DNA of 64,000 bases from an uncultured Actinobaculum sp. (GCA_938020505.1 CALIHR010000017.1:1-64000); one strand, 5' to 3'; numbered from the stretch's first letter, positions 8,630-18,545 are shown. Numbers and translations are program-made. The notes: generated by a model from the letters alone, not told the origin.

Positions 8630-9406
8630 GTGACAACCTCCGAGCAGCGCGTAGCAGTAGTCATACCGGCTAAGGACGAGCAGGACAGGATCGCCGCGAC
8701 GATCCGCGCCGCCCGCGCCATCCCGCACGTCGACTTGGTCGTCGTGGTCGACGACGGCTCCGAGGACGACACCCAGAAGGCCGCCCGCGACGCCGGCGCA
8801 ACGGTCGTGCGGCATTCGGTCAACCGCGGCAAGGCCTCCGCCATGGAGACGGGGGCGCAGGTGGTCGCCATGCGCGACACGAGGGACCGCCCGCCGCGCC
8901 TTTTGCTTTTTCTCGACGCCGACCTCGGCGACACCGCCGTCGAGGCCTCGCCGCTGGTCGCGCCGGTGCTCGAAGGCAAAGCCGATTTCACCGTCGCGGC
9001 CCTGCCTCCGCAGGAGGGGGCGGGCGGCTTCGGCCTGGTCACCGGGGCCGCTTTCAAGGCGATCAAGCGGACCACGGGATGGGAGCCGCGCCAGCCGATC
9101 TCCGGGCAGCGGTGCATGACGCGCGAGGCGTTCATGGCGGCTCTGCCGCTGGCGAGCGGCTGGGGCGTGGAAACCGGAATGACAATCGACCTGCTCGTGG
9201 CGGGGTTCACCGTCCAAGAAGTCGTCTGCGACCTCAAGCATCGCGCGTCGGGCAACAACTTCGCCGGCCAGCTGCACCGGGCCGACCAGTACAAGGGCGT
9301 GGCCAAGGCCGTGCTGGCGCGTCGCCTGCGCAGGATCCACGTGCCGCACGGCAAGAGGAACTCCGCCTCCAAGCCCTACGAGCCGTACAACGCCTACAAG
9401 GGCTGA
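8630..9406 (+). CDS. Glycosyltransferase family 2
   Basis: A 258-residue GT-A fold enzyme started at GTG 8630. It opens with VAVVIPAKDEQDRI, followed by VVVDDGSEDDT (nucleotide-sugar binding), and has a DAD metal-binding motif in LLFLDADLGD. The end lacks membrane helices, so it is likely soluble. GT2 enzymes of this small type act in cell-wall polysaccharide or glycolipid synthesis, but donor and acceptor cannot be inferred. It may be functionally linked to the DUF5926 gene 53 bases upstream. Confidence 0.88.
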   Translation: MTTSEQRVAVVIPAKDEQDRIAATIRAARAIPHVDLVVVVDDGSEDDTQKAARDAGATVVRHSVNRGKASAMETGAQVVAMRDTRDRPPRLLLFLDADLGDTAVEASPLVAPVLEGKADFTVAALPPQEGAGGFGLVTGAAFKAIKRTTGWEPRQPISGQRCMTREAFMAALPLASGWGVETGMTIDLLVAGFTVQEVVCDLKHRASGNNFAGQLHRADQYKGVAKAVLARRLRRIHVPHGKRNSASKPYEPYNAYKG

Positions 9407-9818
9407 CGGCGAGGCAGCCGAGGGAGCGTTTTTCCTTCGCGGCAGGCTGCGTTTCCTTCGGGCGGCGGCCGTCCGCAGCGGCCTTGCCCTCGGCTTGACA
9501 GCGGGCCGTCCGCAACGGGCTGCATTTCACTCTCCACAATCGGCAACCTGAAACCCGCAACGGCGGGCACCCCGGAAGAGCCGTATCGCCCCTCCAAAAT
9601 GCCCGCCGCTTTTCGGAGCCCGGCGGCTTGCACGCAGAGCGCCGCCAGCTCGGAAAGCCTCGCTTCGACGCCCCGTTCGCGCCGCGCCGTCGACGCTTAC
9701 GCGCTTCCACGCAGGCGCTTACGCGGTTCCGTCTCGGCGCCCGCCTGCTGTCGTCTCGGCGCTAGGTTCGTTTCAGCGTTTGCTTGGTTTCGGGATCTGC
9801 TCGGTTCCGCGCCGACGC
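9407..9818. other. Convergent intergenic region, no gene seen
   Basis: About 410 bases between two convergent genes. GC-rich, with several short imperfect repeats such as GCGCTTACGCG-like words near 9697-9725. No convincing terminator or open frame. Confidence 0.5.
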
Positions 9819-11753
9819 CTACTTGGTTCCGTTGACGACCTTGGACACTTCCCTTTGCTGAGAGGTCGCATTCTCTTGCTGGCGGCGCTGGATTTCGGCC
9901 CGGACGTTCTCGTCGGTCTCAGGCAGCCCCTGTTGACGCAGATGCTCATGGATCTCTTTCTGCGTGTCTGCGTCCTGGTAATTGGTGCTGTCAAAGTAAT
10001 TGACGTGGTCGCTGTAGCCCTCGTAGCCTGCTCCGGCCAAGGAACCCAAACCAGGGATAAGAAGCGACCCAACCGCCCCGACTGCAGGAGAGGCGGGGTC
10101 GAGCCCGTGGTTCCCTTCGATGTGTTGGATGCCGGGCACTTCCGTGGGATCGCTGAGCTGGGTCATGTCAGAGCCGGGCGCCAAGCCCATCGGCCCGTTG
10201 TTTGGCACGGCGCCGATGATGTCCTGGTCGTTCTTCATGACGTAGACGCTGTCCGAGGGCACGTTGAAATCGGAGACGTCCTTGGCAGGGACTCCCGGCG
10301 GCCCGTAGAAGACTCCGGCGTCGACGACGCCGTCGCGCACCTGCGTCAGGGCGTACCCCAGGGTCGTCGAACCGTAGGAGTGGCCTAGAGCGGTGATTCT
10401 CGGATCGCCGCCTTCCCCGCTGCCCTGCCGCGAATCGTGCAGCCCCTCGAGGAAGTGGGACAAGTCGGCGCCTCCCGCGGCCGCACGTTCGGTTTCGGAC
10501 ACGGTGAAGAGGCCGTTCGAGCCTGTTCCCGCCTGGGGCGGGTCATATCCGAACCACATGACCGAGGCCGTGTTTCCTCCTGCCGTGCCGGCCACATTGG
10601 CCATTTCGGCGGTGTACCCGACGACGTTGCTGTCGACGCTCGTCGTCAACCCGCCCACGTGAACCGCAATGTTGTCGGCCTTGTCGACGTCGCCTACCGT
10701 CACGGCCGCATGGAGTTGATCTTGATTCTCGCCGGGTTCGACGGGGTCGTAAAGAAGGAGCTGCGACGTGCCGTTGTATTGGGCGCCCTGCTTAAGAGCA
10801 GTCTTGAGCTTGTCGAGTTCCGCCTGCCTGTCGAGTTCGCTCTTCGCACGGGAGAACTCGTCGTCGCTGCAGGGCGGAGCCCCTTCTCGACCGCCGGCCA
10901 CCCACGCCTGATAGGCGGCGACCTTCTTCTCGTTGGACTCTTTCCTGCTGTTCAGATCCGCGTAATCCCTGTCCAACCGATGGCGATTGGCCCTGTCTCG
11001 GGCCCAGGCGTCGACGCCGTCGAGGTTGCCGATGCGATCCGGTTCTTCGTCGGCGAGCCTTTCCTGCTCCTCGCGGCTCAGCGAGTCCCACCATTCGGCG
11101 ACGGCGCGGGTGTCGCTGGTGTCCTGAGGCATGGGAAGGGGCCCGTCCACGGTGTGCTTGAGGGATCCTTCGGGCTTGACCTTGCCCTCTTCGATGTCGG
11201 TGAGAGCTTTCGAATACGCCTGGTCTATCTCGTCGGCTTTCTTGATCGCCTTGTCGACGCGGTCGGCGCACTCGTTCACCGCTTGTTGCCTGGCGGCTTT
11301 GTTCATCTCGTAGGAAGTTCCCGCCGAAATGGCGGGGCCAACTACCGGCACGGCGTAGCTCAACGGGTTCATCGCGGTGCTGAGAGCCACGTCGCCCCAA
11401 TCGGTGCCGCTCGTGTCCTCCACAGTTCCGTCCGAATAGATGGTCAAACCCGAGCCTTCGGCGTGCGCCTTCGCGTCCCTCACCAGGCCCTGCACCGTGC
11501 CCATGCCCTGCTGCATCGTGGACGTCGCGGTTTTCATCGCCCGCAGGTTCACGATGAACTGGGCGACGTCCTTGTCGATCTCTTCGACCTTCTTATCCGC
11601 CGCCTTGCGGGCGTCGCCCTGCCAGCTCGTCGACTTGTTGAGCTCGAGGATTTCACGCCCCCATTCTTCCGCCGCCTTCTCTCGAACGCACAGTTGTTGA
11701 TACTCGGTTTCGAGGGTCGACTCTTCCCAATCGGTGATGTCGCTCCATTGCAT
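9819..11753 (-). CDS. DUF1023 alpha/beta hydrolase with WXG100-like N-terminus
   Basis: A 644-residue protein. The N-terminal 110 residues are helical with a STSWQGDARKAAD turn (a WxG-type motif), like ESX/type VII secretion substrates. A charged coiled-coil-rich stretch follows (about 160-320). The C-terminal domain is the DUF1023 hydrolase: nucleophile elbow ALGHSYGSTTLGY (about 450-462), then FYGPPGVPA and YVMKNDQDIIG, a conserved acid region. The ribosome binding site AAGAAAGGA lies just upstream of ATG 11753. It probably acts outside the cell after ESX export; the bond cleaved is unknown. Upstream lies another WXG100-like gene, 105 bases away. Confidence 0.85.
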   Translation of the reverse strand: MQWSDITDWEESTLETEYQQLCVREKAAEEWGREILELNKSTSWQGDARKAADKKVEEIDKDVAQFIVNLRAMKTATSTMQQGMGTVQGLVRDAKAHAEGSGLTIYSDGTVEDTSGTDWGDVALSTAMNPLSYAVPVVGPAISAGTSYEMNKAARQQAVNECADRVDKAIKKADEIDQAYSKALTDIEEGKVKPEGSLKHTVDGPLPMPQDTSDTRAVAEWWDSLSREEQERLADEEPDRIGNLDGVDAWARDRANRHRLDRDYADLNSRKESNEKKVAAYQAWVAGGREGAPPCSDDEFSRAKSELDRQAELDKLKTALKQGAQYNGTSQLLLYDPVEPGENQDQLHAAVTVGDVDKADNIAVHVGGLTTSVDSNVVGYTAEMANVAGTAGGNTASVMWFGYDPPQAGTGSNGLFTVSETERAAAGGADLSHFLEGLHDSRQGSGEGGDPRITALGHSYGSTTLGYALTQVRDGVVDAGVFYGPPGVPAKDVSDFNVPSDSVYVMKNDQDIIGAVPNNGPMGLAPGSDMTQLSDPTEVPGIQHIEGNHGLDPASPAVGAVGSLLIPGLGSLAGAGYEGYSDHVNYFDSTNYQDADTQKEIHEHLRQQGLPETDENVRAEIQRRQQENATSQQREVSKVVNGTK

Positions 11754-11858
11754 GGAGAAAGTCCTTTCTTAGCGCCGAAACGTCGGCAATTGAGCTCTGA
11801 CGCGCTGTCGGTTTGCGCGCTTCGGGTTGCGCGATTTAAGTTCGCGCACGATTCAGCC

Positions 11859-13247
11859 TCACGCGGTAGCGGCCGACGACGAACCGCCGGAGCCTTCCGC
11901 GCTGGGCATGGGAACCGGGGCGCCCGATCCCTGCGCGCTGGGAAGCGGGACGGCGTTGCCCGGATGCTCGACGTGCGGCATTGGAGCCGGAGCAAAGGCG
12001 CCCCCGTTGCCGCCGACGCCGGGAATCTGCGGGCCGTAGCTCGCCTCTCCCCCACGAGTGAAGACCGGAGGGTCAGAAGGCTCGATTCGCGGCATAGGAG
12101 CCGGATTTCCCGACGTCTCGGCGTGCGGCATCGGAACGGCGTCGCCGAAGTGCGCTGCGTGCGGCATCGGCGCCGGGGCGAACGAACCGGAGGAGTTCGT
12201 GACCGAATGGACGCTGCCGTGGGACGTGAAGATGGGATTGCCCGAGCCTTCCGCTCTGGGCATGGGAACCGGATTTCCCGCCCCTCCGACATTCGGCATG
12301 GGCGCGGCATTGCCCGGGGTCTCCGCATGCGGCATAGGCGCCGGGCCCAGAGAGCCCCCGTGAGAGCTTCCGCCGCCGGGAAGCTGGGACCCGTAGCTGT
12401 GCCCCTGCTCGACGGAGGGAAGAATCCTTCCGCTTTCGCCTTCGACGCGGGGCATCGGGGCGGCGTTTCCCGAGGTCTCCGCATGCGGCATGGGCGCGGG
12501 ATTGCCCGAGCTCTCGACGTGGGGCATGGGCGCGGGGTGCGCCGATCCTCCGGCGTCAGACGAGAAGGAATCGGAGCCGCCGCTCATCAAACTGTGGATG
12601 CCGCCCAGAGCGCCTCCCAGCGAGTGATGGCCGCTATGGGAGCCGACGATCTGCCCACCCTGAGTCGAACCGTACGAGTGGCCGCCCGCGACTGATCCGC
12701 CGCCGCCTCCGCCAAGCAGGGAGCTCATGTCGCCGCTGCCGGGCGAACCCAAGATCTGGCCTGAGCCGCCGCCGGCGGGGCCGTACGAGTGGCCTTCTCC
12801 GGACGAGCCGCCAGCCCCGCCGCCGGCCGATCCGTAAGAATGTCCGCCGTCGGCGGCGGAACCGCCCCCTCCGCCGACGTCGCCGCCGCTGTCCCCTCCG
12901 CCGCCGATTTCGCCCACAAAGCTACCGTCGTCCCCGGAGGGGGTCATGTCCTGATACATCCTCGCCTCGTCCTGATCGGTTTGCTCGATCGTTTTCAACG
13001 TCGCCGCGAGATCGTCCGAGTAGTCGCTCAGCTGATGCTCGATGCCCTTGAGCTCGTTTGAAAGATGCTCGGACGTCGTCTTGACGGTCGAGGCCGCCTT
13101 GCCCCCTGAAATCTTCCCCGAGATGCTGTCGGCCGTGCCTTCCGTCCGCATCCGCTGGCTTTTAGCTGCGCAGTCTTGTGCGTTGCCGGCCTCCGTCGCC
13201 AGCTCCTTCGGATCCGCGGAAAGCGTGTCCGCCCCACCTGGTCCCAT
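11859..13247 (-). CDS. WXG100-like protein with Gly-rich and PMP repeats
   Basis: Started at ATG 13247 because AAGGGAG sits eight bases upstream; the frame also opens six codons earlier at a TTG. The 462-residue product has a helical N-terminus (about 1-110) resembling WXG100/ESX substrates but without an obvious WxG. A glycine-rich part follows with four GHSYG words, then four triplets of a 12-residue PAPMPHAE-type repeat. It lacks membrane segments. The paired DUF1023 gene and the ESX-like N-termini suggest the two are exported together, perhaps as a surface or matrix protein with its hydrolase. Function unknown. Confidence 0.75.
   Translation of the reverse strand: MGPGGADTLSADPKELATEAGNAQDCAAKSQRMRTEGTADSISGKISGGKAASTVKTTSEHLSNELKGIEHQLSDYSDDLAATLKTIEQTDQDEARMYQDMTPSGDDGSFVGEIGGGGDSGGDVGGGGGSAADGGHSYGSAGGGAGGSSGEGHSYGPAGGGSGQILGSPGSGDMSSLLGGGGGGSVAGGHSYGSTQGGQIVGSHSGHHSLGGALGGIHSLMSGGSDSFSSDAGGSAHPAPMPHVESSGNPAPMPHAETSGNAAPMPRVEGESGRILPSVEQGHSYGSQLPGGGSSHGGSLGPAPMPHAETPGNAAPMPNVGGAGNPVPMPRAEGSGNPIFTSHGSVHSVTNSSGSFAPAPMPHAAHFGDAVPMPHAETSGNPAPMPRIEPSDPPVFTRGGEASYGPQIPGVGGNGGAFAPAPMPHVEHPGNAVPLPSAQGSGAPVPMPSAEGSGGSSSAATA
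11885..12540 (-). repeat. Coding repeat, 12 units of a Pro-Met-Pro 12-mer
   Basis: Twelve units of roughly PAPMPHAExSGN, arranged as four triplets separated by serine/glycine-rich spacers. The unit is about 36 bases. Most units differ, so this is an old expansion rather than fresh slippage. Confidence 0.75.
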
Positions 13248-13865
13248 GCGCGAAACTCCCTTCAAGTTCTTGGACGTTTGGTGCGACGTCGCTCTTAGGA
13301 GCCGTCATTCGGACGGCACAATCCAGCCGGGCTCCCAGTACGACGCCGCCCTTAAGCGGTCCAAAGTACCTTAAAGGATGGGCGGGCCAGATGAAAACCG
13401 TATCTTCCCTCCATTGGTGCGATTCACACGCCAAAAGTGCAGCGAAAGCCGGCTTTCCCTTGAAATGACGCGCGTTCCGTCGTCGCGCACGTCTGTTCGC
13501 ATTCGGACGGAACTGCGGCATTCCGCGGCAAATCGTTCGCGCGATCTCGCACGGCGCAAAGACCGCGGGCGAGCTCTCCGATTCGGAGAGGACGCCTCAA
13601 GAGGGCCCCGGCTTCTGATCAAGAGAACTCCGGCTCCTGAAAACGCCTGGAAAAGAACGAGGAAAGAGCGCTGCACAACGAAGGGGAAGATGTCACGCGG
13701 AATGCCATCTCGTTTGTGGCGAGCAACATACATTGCGGGTGGCGTCAAGGATTCAAATACATTAGAATAGGATACCCGAACTTCTTGCCGTCGGTCCAGC
13801 GCGTGCACTCGTTCGGGTTCTTGCTGGCCGCGGTTTCACGCCGCGACGTCAGGGCCTGCGGCTCC
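13248..13865. other. Intergenic, no gene seen
   Basis: About 600 bases with lower GC near 13730-13790. It must hold the promoter for the minus-strand ESX-like pair and the transcript end of the minus-strand membrane protein gene. No clear -10 box, hairpin or supported frame was found. Confidence 0.45.
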
Positions 13866-16115
13866 CTACTCGCGAGAGGCCGTTGTCGGGCTTTCTTTCT
13901 CTCGCACACCGGCCGCATCCCCTTGACCGGCAGCCGCTTCTTCCTCGCGACGCAGCGTGGCGACGAACCACAGCGGGACGGCAACGATCAGCCCAACGGC
14001 GGGCATCGTGACCCCGGAATCGTTGAGCAGCGCGGCGACGACGAGCGCCGAGAGAAGCGAAACCACCGACCGCCTCACGGTTTCGTCCTCGATCCGGAAT
14101 CTTGCGAAGTGCCCGCGCCTGGCCAGCAGCCAAGCGACCGCGCAGATCGCCGCGACGATCGCGAGGGCGACGGGGATGAAGAGCGCATTGCCCCCGAATA
14201 TCTGGGTGAACTTGCGCCAGATGATGGCAAGGCCGCCGCCGTCGAAGAAGGACCCCACGAACTTGCCGAGGTGGGAGCGCTTGGGGGCCGGCTGAAGGTA
14301 GTCGAAGAGGGCGAACACGAAAGAAACGGCGACGGCGGCGGCCAGAACGGCGCCGAAGCGAAGCCAGGTGAGCCGTTTTCCGGCGACCATCGTGGCGAGG
14401 ACGCCGAGGCCGACGACGATGACCGGCGGCCCGCCGAAGTCCGCGCCGAACTTCGCCGAACCGTCAAGGAGCGCGGCGAGCGCGCCCGTGCCCAAGATGA
14501 CCGCCACGGCCCTCTTGCGCGGGACCCGCGCTGAGAGCCAAGCGAGCAGGAGCACGAGTCCGGCGACGAACATGGCGACGGCGTTGTTCGAGAAGCCGTA
14601 GAAACGCCAGCCCACAAGCGGCTGCATGCCCAGCAAAGCGGCCAGCTGGAGGGGATATCCGTGCCATATGCCGTCAAGGAGCACGTCGAGGGCCAAGGTC
14701 CCGGCGGTGACGCCGCCTATGACGGCGAACGGGGCGAAAGGCGACTTTCCGCGCAAAGCGACGAGCGCGAGAACGGCGGCGATGAGCACGACCCCCATGA
14801 GCAGGCTCGCGAGGGGATTCGACATCCTCCACCAGGGGATGAGGTTGACGAGCAGGGTCGAGACCGGAAGGGCGGCCGTGAGGGCGCTCAACTGCACGAA
14901 GAAGCGCTCATTTGTCTCGGTCCACCTGTACGACTTCCGCTTGGCCCACATGAGGAGGATCGCCGCGGAGAGCGCAGCGAGCAGAACGTAAAAGGAGCCG
15001 GAAAGCGAGCGGGTCACCTGCGCGCGGGTGTGTTCGGCGTCGAGCCGGGCGATGTTCGCCTCCCCGTCGAAGGCCTCGACGGTTGTGATTGCCGAGCCTA
15101 TTGTGTTGCCGCGGGCGTGCGGCCCCGCGCCGAGCCAGCCGACCAGCGTGGGCATGATGTCAGTGACCTGGATGAGCCCCGGCTGCCGCGTCGAGTCCGA
15201 CGTCGCGAGCGCCGGCCCGCCCATGCGAGGCCCGGCGGCGGCGAAATAGCCCAAATGCGGCCGCGAGGATTCGGCGTCGGCGACGTTCGCCACGAGCACG
15301 GTGGCGTTGGGCGACTTTTTGCGAATCTGCCTGACAAGCATCCCGAACCGCGCATCGACGTAGGAGATCTGCTGCTTCACCTCGTCGGGCGCCGCGCCCT
15401 CGGGCGTGAAGTACTCGCGCAGGCGCTGGGCGATTCCCGGGGCCTGGACGGGATGGTTCTCGCTCAGTTCGCTGCCGGGGTAGCGGACCGCGCCGAGGTC
15501 GATCACCGTGACGTCCGCATCGGACTTGGCGTAGGCTCGCGCCGCGCCGCCGACGTCGCCGTCCTCCCCCGAAACCGGCAGCGGGGCGAGGGCCGCATAG
15601 CCGCCGGGAAGGCGGCCGTCCGTCTTGGCGAGGGCGAGGGCCGCGCCCGAGCCGACGGCGAGGGCGCTGCGCCCTCGGAGAGCCTCGCCGAGCGCGCCGA
15701 TCTTTGCCTTGTAACTGCTGGAGGCGTTGGCCTCTTTCAGACGGGCCCACCGGGCCGGGGCCTTGCCCGCCACGGTCGGCAGGCGGCAGCCGTCGTCGAT
15801 CGTGCGCTGCCCGGCCCCGAGGGCCGTCCACCCTTCCACGGGGCACGCGGTCTCGCGGACCGTGCGCGCCACGATGTTGGAAACCGCCGCTTTCTTGCCG
15901 AATTCGTACAGGTGAGGGGCGGTCTTCCGGGTCACGTCCGTCCAGCTGACGCCCGAGAATCCGACGACGACGACGGGCCCTCTCCCGCCGCCCTCGGCCG
16001 TGGGCTTCCCCGCACGAGCCGTTCCCCCCGCCCGAGCTGGCGCACACACCCCGGCGAAAACCGCGAGCAATGCCACTACGAAGAGGATCGTTTGGCGAGC
16101 GGAGCGAAGGACCAT
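13866..16115 (-). CDS. Membrane protein with extracytoplasmic phosphatase-like domain
   Basis: A 749-residue protein: signal/anchor helix (about 8-28), an extracytoplasmic domain (about 40-375), then roughly ten membrane helices (375-735). The outer domain has strand VVVVGFSGVSW and ends GLIQVTDIMPTLVGWLG, a pattern of alkaline-phosphatase-superfamily proteins. The usual nucleophile Thr/Ser and full metal set are not obvious, so catalysis is uncertain. A longer paralogue is encoded at 34008-36887. A role in envelope lipid or polymer modification is inference only. The start has a TAGGCT box six bases upstream. Confidence 0.7.
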   Translation of the reverse strand: MVLRSARQTILFVVALLAVFAGVCAPARAGGTARAGKPTAEGGGRGPVVVVGFSGVSWTDVTRKTAPHLYEFGKKAAVSNIVARTVRETACPVEGWTALGAGQRTIDDGCRLPTVAGKAPARWARLKEANASSSYKAKIGALGEALRGRSALAVGSGAALALAKTDGRLPGGYAALAPLPVSGEDGDVGGAARAYAKSDADVTVIDLGAVRYPGSELSENHPVQAPGIAQRLREYFTPEGAAPDEVKQQISYVDARFGMLVRQIRKKSPNATVLVANVADAESSRPHLGYFAAAGPRMGGPALATSDSTRQPGLIQVTDIMPTLVGWLGAGPHARGNTIGSAITTVEAFDGEANIARLDAEHTRAQVTRSLSGSFYVLLAALSAAILLMWAKRKSYRWTETNERFFVQLSALTAALPVSTLLVNLIPWWRMSNPLASLLMGVVLIAAVLALVALRGKSPFAPFAVIGGVTAGTLALDVLLDGIWHGYPLQLAALLGMQPLVGWRFYGFSNNAVAMFVAGLVLLLAWLSARVPRKRAVAVILGTGALAALLDGSAKFGADFGGPPVIVVGLGVLATMVAGKRLTWLRFGAVLAAAVAVSFVFALFDYLQPAPKRSHLGKFVGSFFDGGGLAIIWRKFTQIFGGNALFIPVALAIVAAICAVAWLLARRGHFARFRIEDETVRRSVVSLLSALVVAALLNDSGVTMPAVGLIVAVPLWFVATLRREEEAAAGQGDAAGVREKESPTTASRE

Positions 16116-16121
16116 GAGACC

Positions 16122-16127
16122 AGCCTA
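16122..16127 (-). promoter_or_regulatory. -10 box, leaderless membrane protein gene
   Basis: TAGGCT on the minus strand, ending six bases before the ATG at 16115. Confidence 0.45.
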
Positions 16128-16340
16128 TCGGAAGCGACGCAAACGGCATGCACTGCGGCCAAGCGCGCGTACCCCACAAATCTGTGAGACCGCCCGGCGA
16201 ATCGGCGGCTTGCGCCGAGTCTCAGAGCCTCCCGCGGACACGCGAAACCGCGGAGAGAGCCGGCATGCGGCGTGCCGCGGCCGGGCCAAGCCGTCGCCCA
16301 CATTTCGGAGGGTTGGCCCGTCCGCGCGGAAACCGGCAGG

Positions 16341-16346
16341 TAAAGT
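16341..16346 (+). promoter_or_regulatory. -10 box upstream of pheA
   Basis: TAAAGT 43 bases before the pheA ATG; the transcript would include the AAGGAG ribosome binding site at 16379-16384. No convincing -35 box. Confidence 0.35.
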
Positions 16347-16389
16347 GTGCGAGCGAGAACAAGGTGCGCGAGCGAGCAGAAGGAGACCG

Positions 16390-17337
16390 ATGAGCGCGTC
16401 AGAGCAGGCCCCCCTGCGCTTTTCATTCCTGGGACCGGCCGGAACGTTCACATACGCGGCGTTGAGACAGGTGGCCTCGCCGGATTCGGTCGAGATTCCG
16501 GCGCTCGACGTCCCGATGGCGCTCAGGCTCGTGCGCTCGGGAGAGGCGGACTACGCCGTCGTCCCAATCGAAAACTCCGTCGAGGGCGGGGTCAACGCAA
16601 CGCTCGACGCGCTGACGGACGGCTCCGCGCTGCAGATCAAGGCGGAGATGCTTGTGCCGATCGCGTTCTCGCTCGCGGTCAGGCCGGGCACGCGCCGCGA
16701 GGACATCCGCGCCATTTCGACCCACTCGCACGCGTGGGCGCAATGCCGCGGATGGATAGCCGAGCGCCTCGGCGCGGTGGTCCACGTGCCGGCGACGTCG
16801 ACCGCGGCCGGCGCGAAAACCCTCGCCGAATCGGACAATCCCGGCTTCGAGGCGGCCCTCTGCCCGCCCGCCACCGTCGAACTCATGGGCCTCGAGTCGC
16901 TTTCCGACGACGTCGCCGACAAACCCGGCGCCGTCACCCGGTTCATCATGGTGGGCCTTCCCGGGCCGCAGCCGGAGAGGACGGGCGCGGACAAAACCAC
17001 CCTGCTGGTCCAGCTCCCGCACGACGAGGCCGGCGCGCTGCTGAGCATGCTCGAGCAGTTCAGCGCCCGCGGGATCAACCTCTCGCGGATCGAGTCGCGG
17101 CCGATCGGCGACTCGCTGGGCCGCTACGCCTTCTCGATCGACGCCGAGGGCCACCTGTGCGACGAGCGCATCCAGGCCGTTCTCATAGGTTTGCACCGCG
17201 TGTGCCCGCAGATCGTCTTCCTCGGCTCCTACCCTTCTGCCAGCGGCGAGAGGATCAGGCCGCGCCCCGGAACGTCCGACGCCGACTTCCGGGCAGGGCG
17301 CGAGTTCGTCGAGAGGCTGCTGGACGGGCGGGCGTAA
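16390..17337 (+). CDS. pheA: Prephenate dehydratase
   Basis: A 315-residue monofunctional enzyme converting prephenate to phenylpyruvate in phenylalanine synthesis. The catalytic domain starts FSFLGPAGTFTYAAL and contains VPIENSVEGGVN and the TRF motif (AVTRFIMVG). A C-terminal ACT domain has the ESRP motif (LSRIESRPIG), the phenylalanine-sensing site, so feedback inhibition is expected. AAGGAG six bases before ATG fixes the start. It converges with the lipid-kinase-like gene, five bases away. Confidence 0.95.
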   Translation: MSASEQAPLRFSFLGPAGTFTYAALRQVASPDSVEIPALDVPMALRLVRSGEADYAVVPIENSVEGGVNATLDALTDGSALQIKAEMLVPIAFSLAVRPGTRREDIRAISTHSHAWAQCRGWIAERLGAVVHVPATSTAAGAKTLAESDNPGFEAALCPPATVELMGLESLSDDVADKPGAVTRFIMVGLPGPQPERTGADKTTLLVQLPHDEAGALLSMLEQFSARGINLSRIESRPIGDSLGRYAFSIDAEGHLCDERIQAVLIGLHRVCPQIVFLGSYPSASGERIRPRPGTSDADFRAGREFVERLLDGRA

Positions 17338-17342
17338 ACCCC

Positions 17343-18482
17343 TCACAGCACGTGGACGGTGAGCGCCAGCGGGTCGATTTCTGCTGTGACTTTCGTGGCG
17401 TATCCGAGGGCGTCGCCGTCGGCCTCGACGAACTCGGGCCGGTCGGCGGTGACCGTCGCCGAGCGCATGCGCCGCAGGTCGATCGTGCCCGCCGAGGGCA
17501 GAATCGTCCGGCGCACGCCGATCCCCTGCAGGCCCATCCGCCGCATGACGTCGCCCCAGCCGAAGATCCAGCCCTTGGTGTCCAGCAGCACGAGGTCGAG
17601 CCAGCCGTCGTCGATGCGGGCGTCCGGCGCGAGCACGAAACCCGCGGGAAGCCGAGCGCAATTGGCGAAAAGGATCGACCTGGCCTCAACTCCGAAGCTG
17701 TTTGAGCCGTCGCCGGCCACCACCGTCGCGTTCACGCGCGAACGCCGCATGAACTTGAAGCCGGAAACGAGGTAGGCGCCCCAGCCCATGGCGTGCTTGA
17801 GCCCGTGGTCGGCGTCGTTCATGACGTCGGCGTCGAAGCCCATCCCGGCGATCACCAGGAACGGCTCGCACCCGGCGAAGGGCCGCGCGTCCGGCCCCAT
17901 GTCGGCGATCTTCGCCAGCTCGTTTTCCGTGGGCTCCGGGGCGCTGATCCGTCCGACGTCGATCCGCTGCAGCCTTCCGGTCAAGGCCACCATGGCGAGG
18001 TTGCTCAGCGAGGAGCCGAGCGGAAGGTTGAGGTTGCGGGCCAGCAGATTTCCCGTTCCGAGCGGAAGGATACCGAGCGGAATGTCGGTTCCGGCGAGCT
18101 GCCCGGCGACGGCGCGCACCGTCCCGTCCCCGCCCGCGGCAATCACCACGGCCGGCCCCTCCGCCAAGGCGGCGCGGGTTTGGCCCGCTCCCGGATCGTC
18201 GGGGGTCGTGCCGTACCAGCGGGTGGCGGAATACCCGGCGTCGGCCGCGGCCTGTTCGACCACCGCCTTGAGGTCCCCCATGTCCCCGATCTTCGTGGGG
18301 TTGACGACGACGGCCACCGTTCTCTCGCCCGTCCCCTCGGTTTCCTGCGGCAGGATCCCCGCCGACGCCGCGTTGGCGTGCACGAGCCGGCTCCTCAGGG
18401 CGCCGATCGAGGCGCGATTGTGCAGCGAGAGGCCGAGAGCCGCAAGAGCCAGTGTGAACGTCAGCCACCAATGCCAAGTCAT
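17343..18482 (-). CDS. Diacylglycerol/lipid kinase family protein
   Basis: A 379-residue protein with an N-terminal membrane helix (about 5-22), then the DAGK catalytic domain: VAVVVNPTK, AAGGDGTVR (the GGDGT phosphate-binding motif) and LPLGTGNLLARN. The C-terminal domain contains the family-typical beta sandwich with DARIDDGWLDLVLLD. It would phosphorylate diacylglycerol or a related lipid with ATP at the inner membrane face. Its start is leaderless and divergent from serS, 75 bases apart. Confidence 0.87.
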   Translation of the reverse strand: MTWHWWLTFTLALAALGLSLHNRASIGALRSRLVHANAASAGILPQETEGTGERTVAVVVNPTKIGDMGDLKAVVEQAAADAGYSATRWYGTTPDDPGAGQTRAALAEGPAVVIAAGGDGTVRAVAGQLAGTDIPLGILPLGTGNLLARNLNLPLGSSLSNLAMVALTGRLQRIDVGRISAPEPTENELAKIADMGPDARPFAGCEPFLVIAGMGFDADVMNDADHGLKHAMGWGAYLVSGFKFMRRSRVNATVVAGDGSNSFGVEARSILFANCARLPAGFVLAPDARIDDGWLDLVLLDTKGWIFGWGDVMRRMGLQGIGVRRTILPSAGTIDLRRMRSATVTADRPEFVEADGDALGYATKVTAEIDPLALTVHVL

Positions 18483-18488
18483 GCTCTA

Positions 18489-18494
18489 AGGTTA
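18489..18494 (-). promoter_or_regulatory. -10 box, leaderless lipid kinase gene
   Basis: TAACCT on the minus strand ends six bases before the ATG at 18482. Confidence 0.45.
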
Positions 18495-18545
18495 ATGCGA
18501 TCGAAGAGTAAGAGGAGTCATCTGCGAGCACTGCGCGCAACGACG

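Noticed and set aside
9819..12695. Long plus-strand frames opposite the ESX-like genes (for example 10437-12695)
   Set aside because: Shadows produced by high GC; the minus strand has start signals and recognisable domains.
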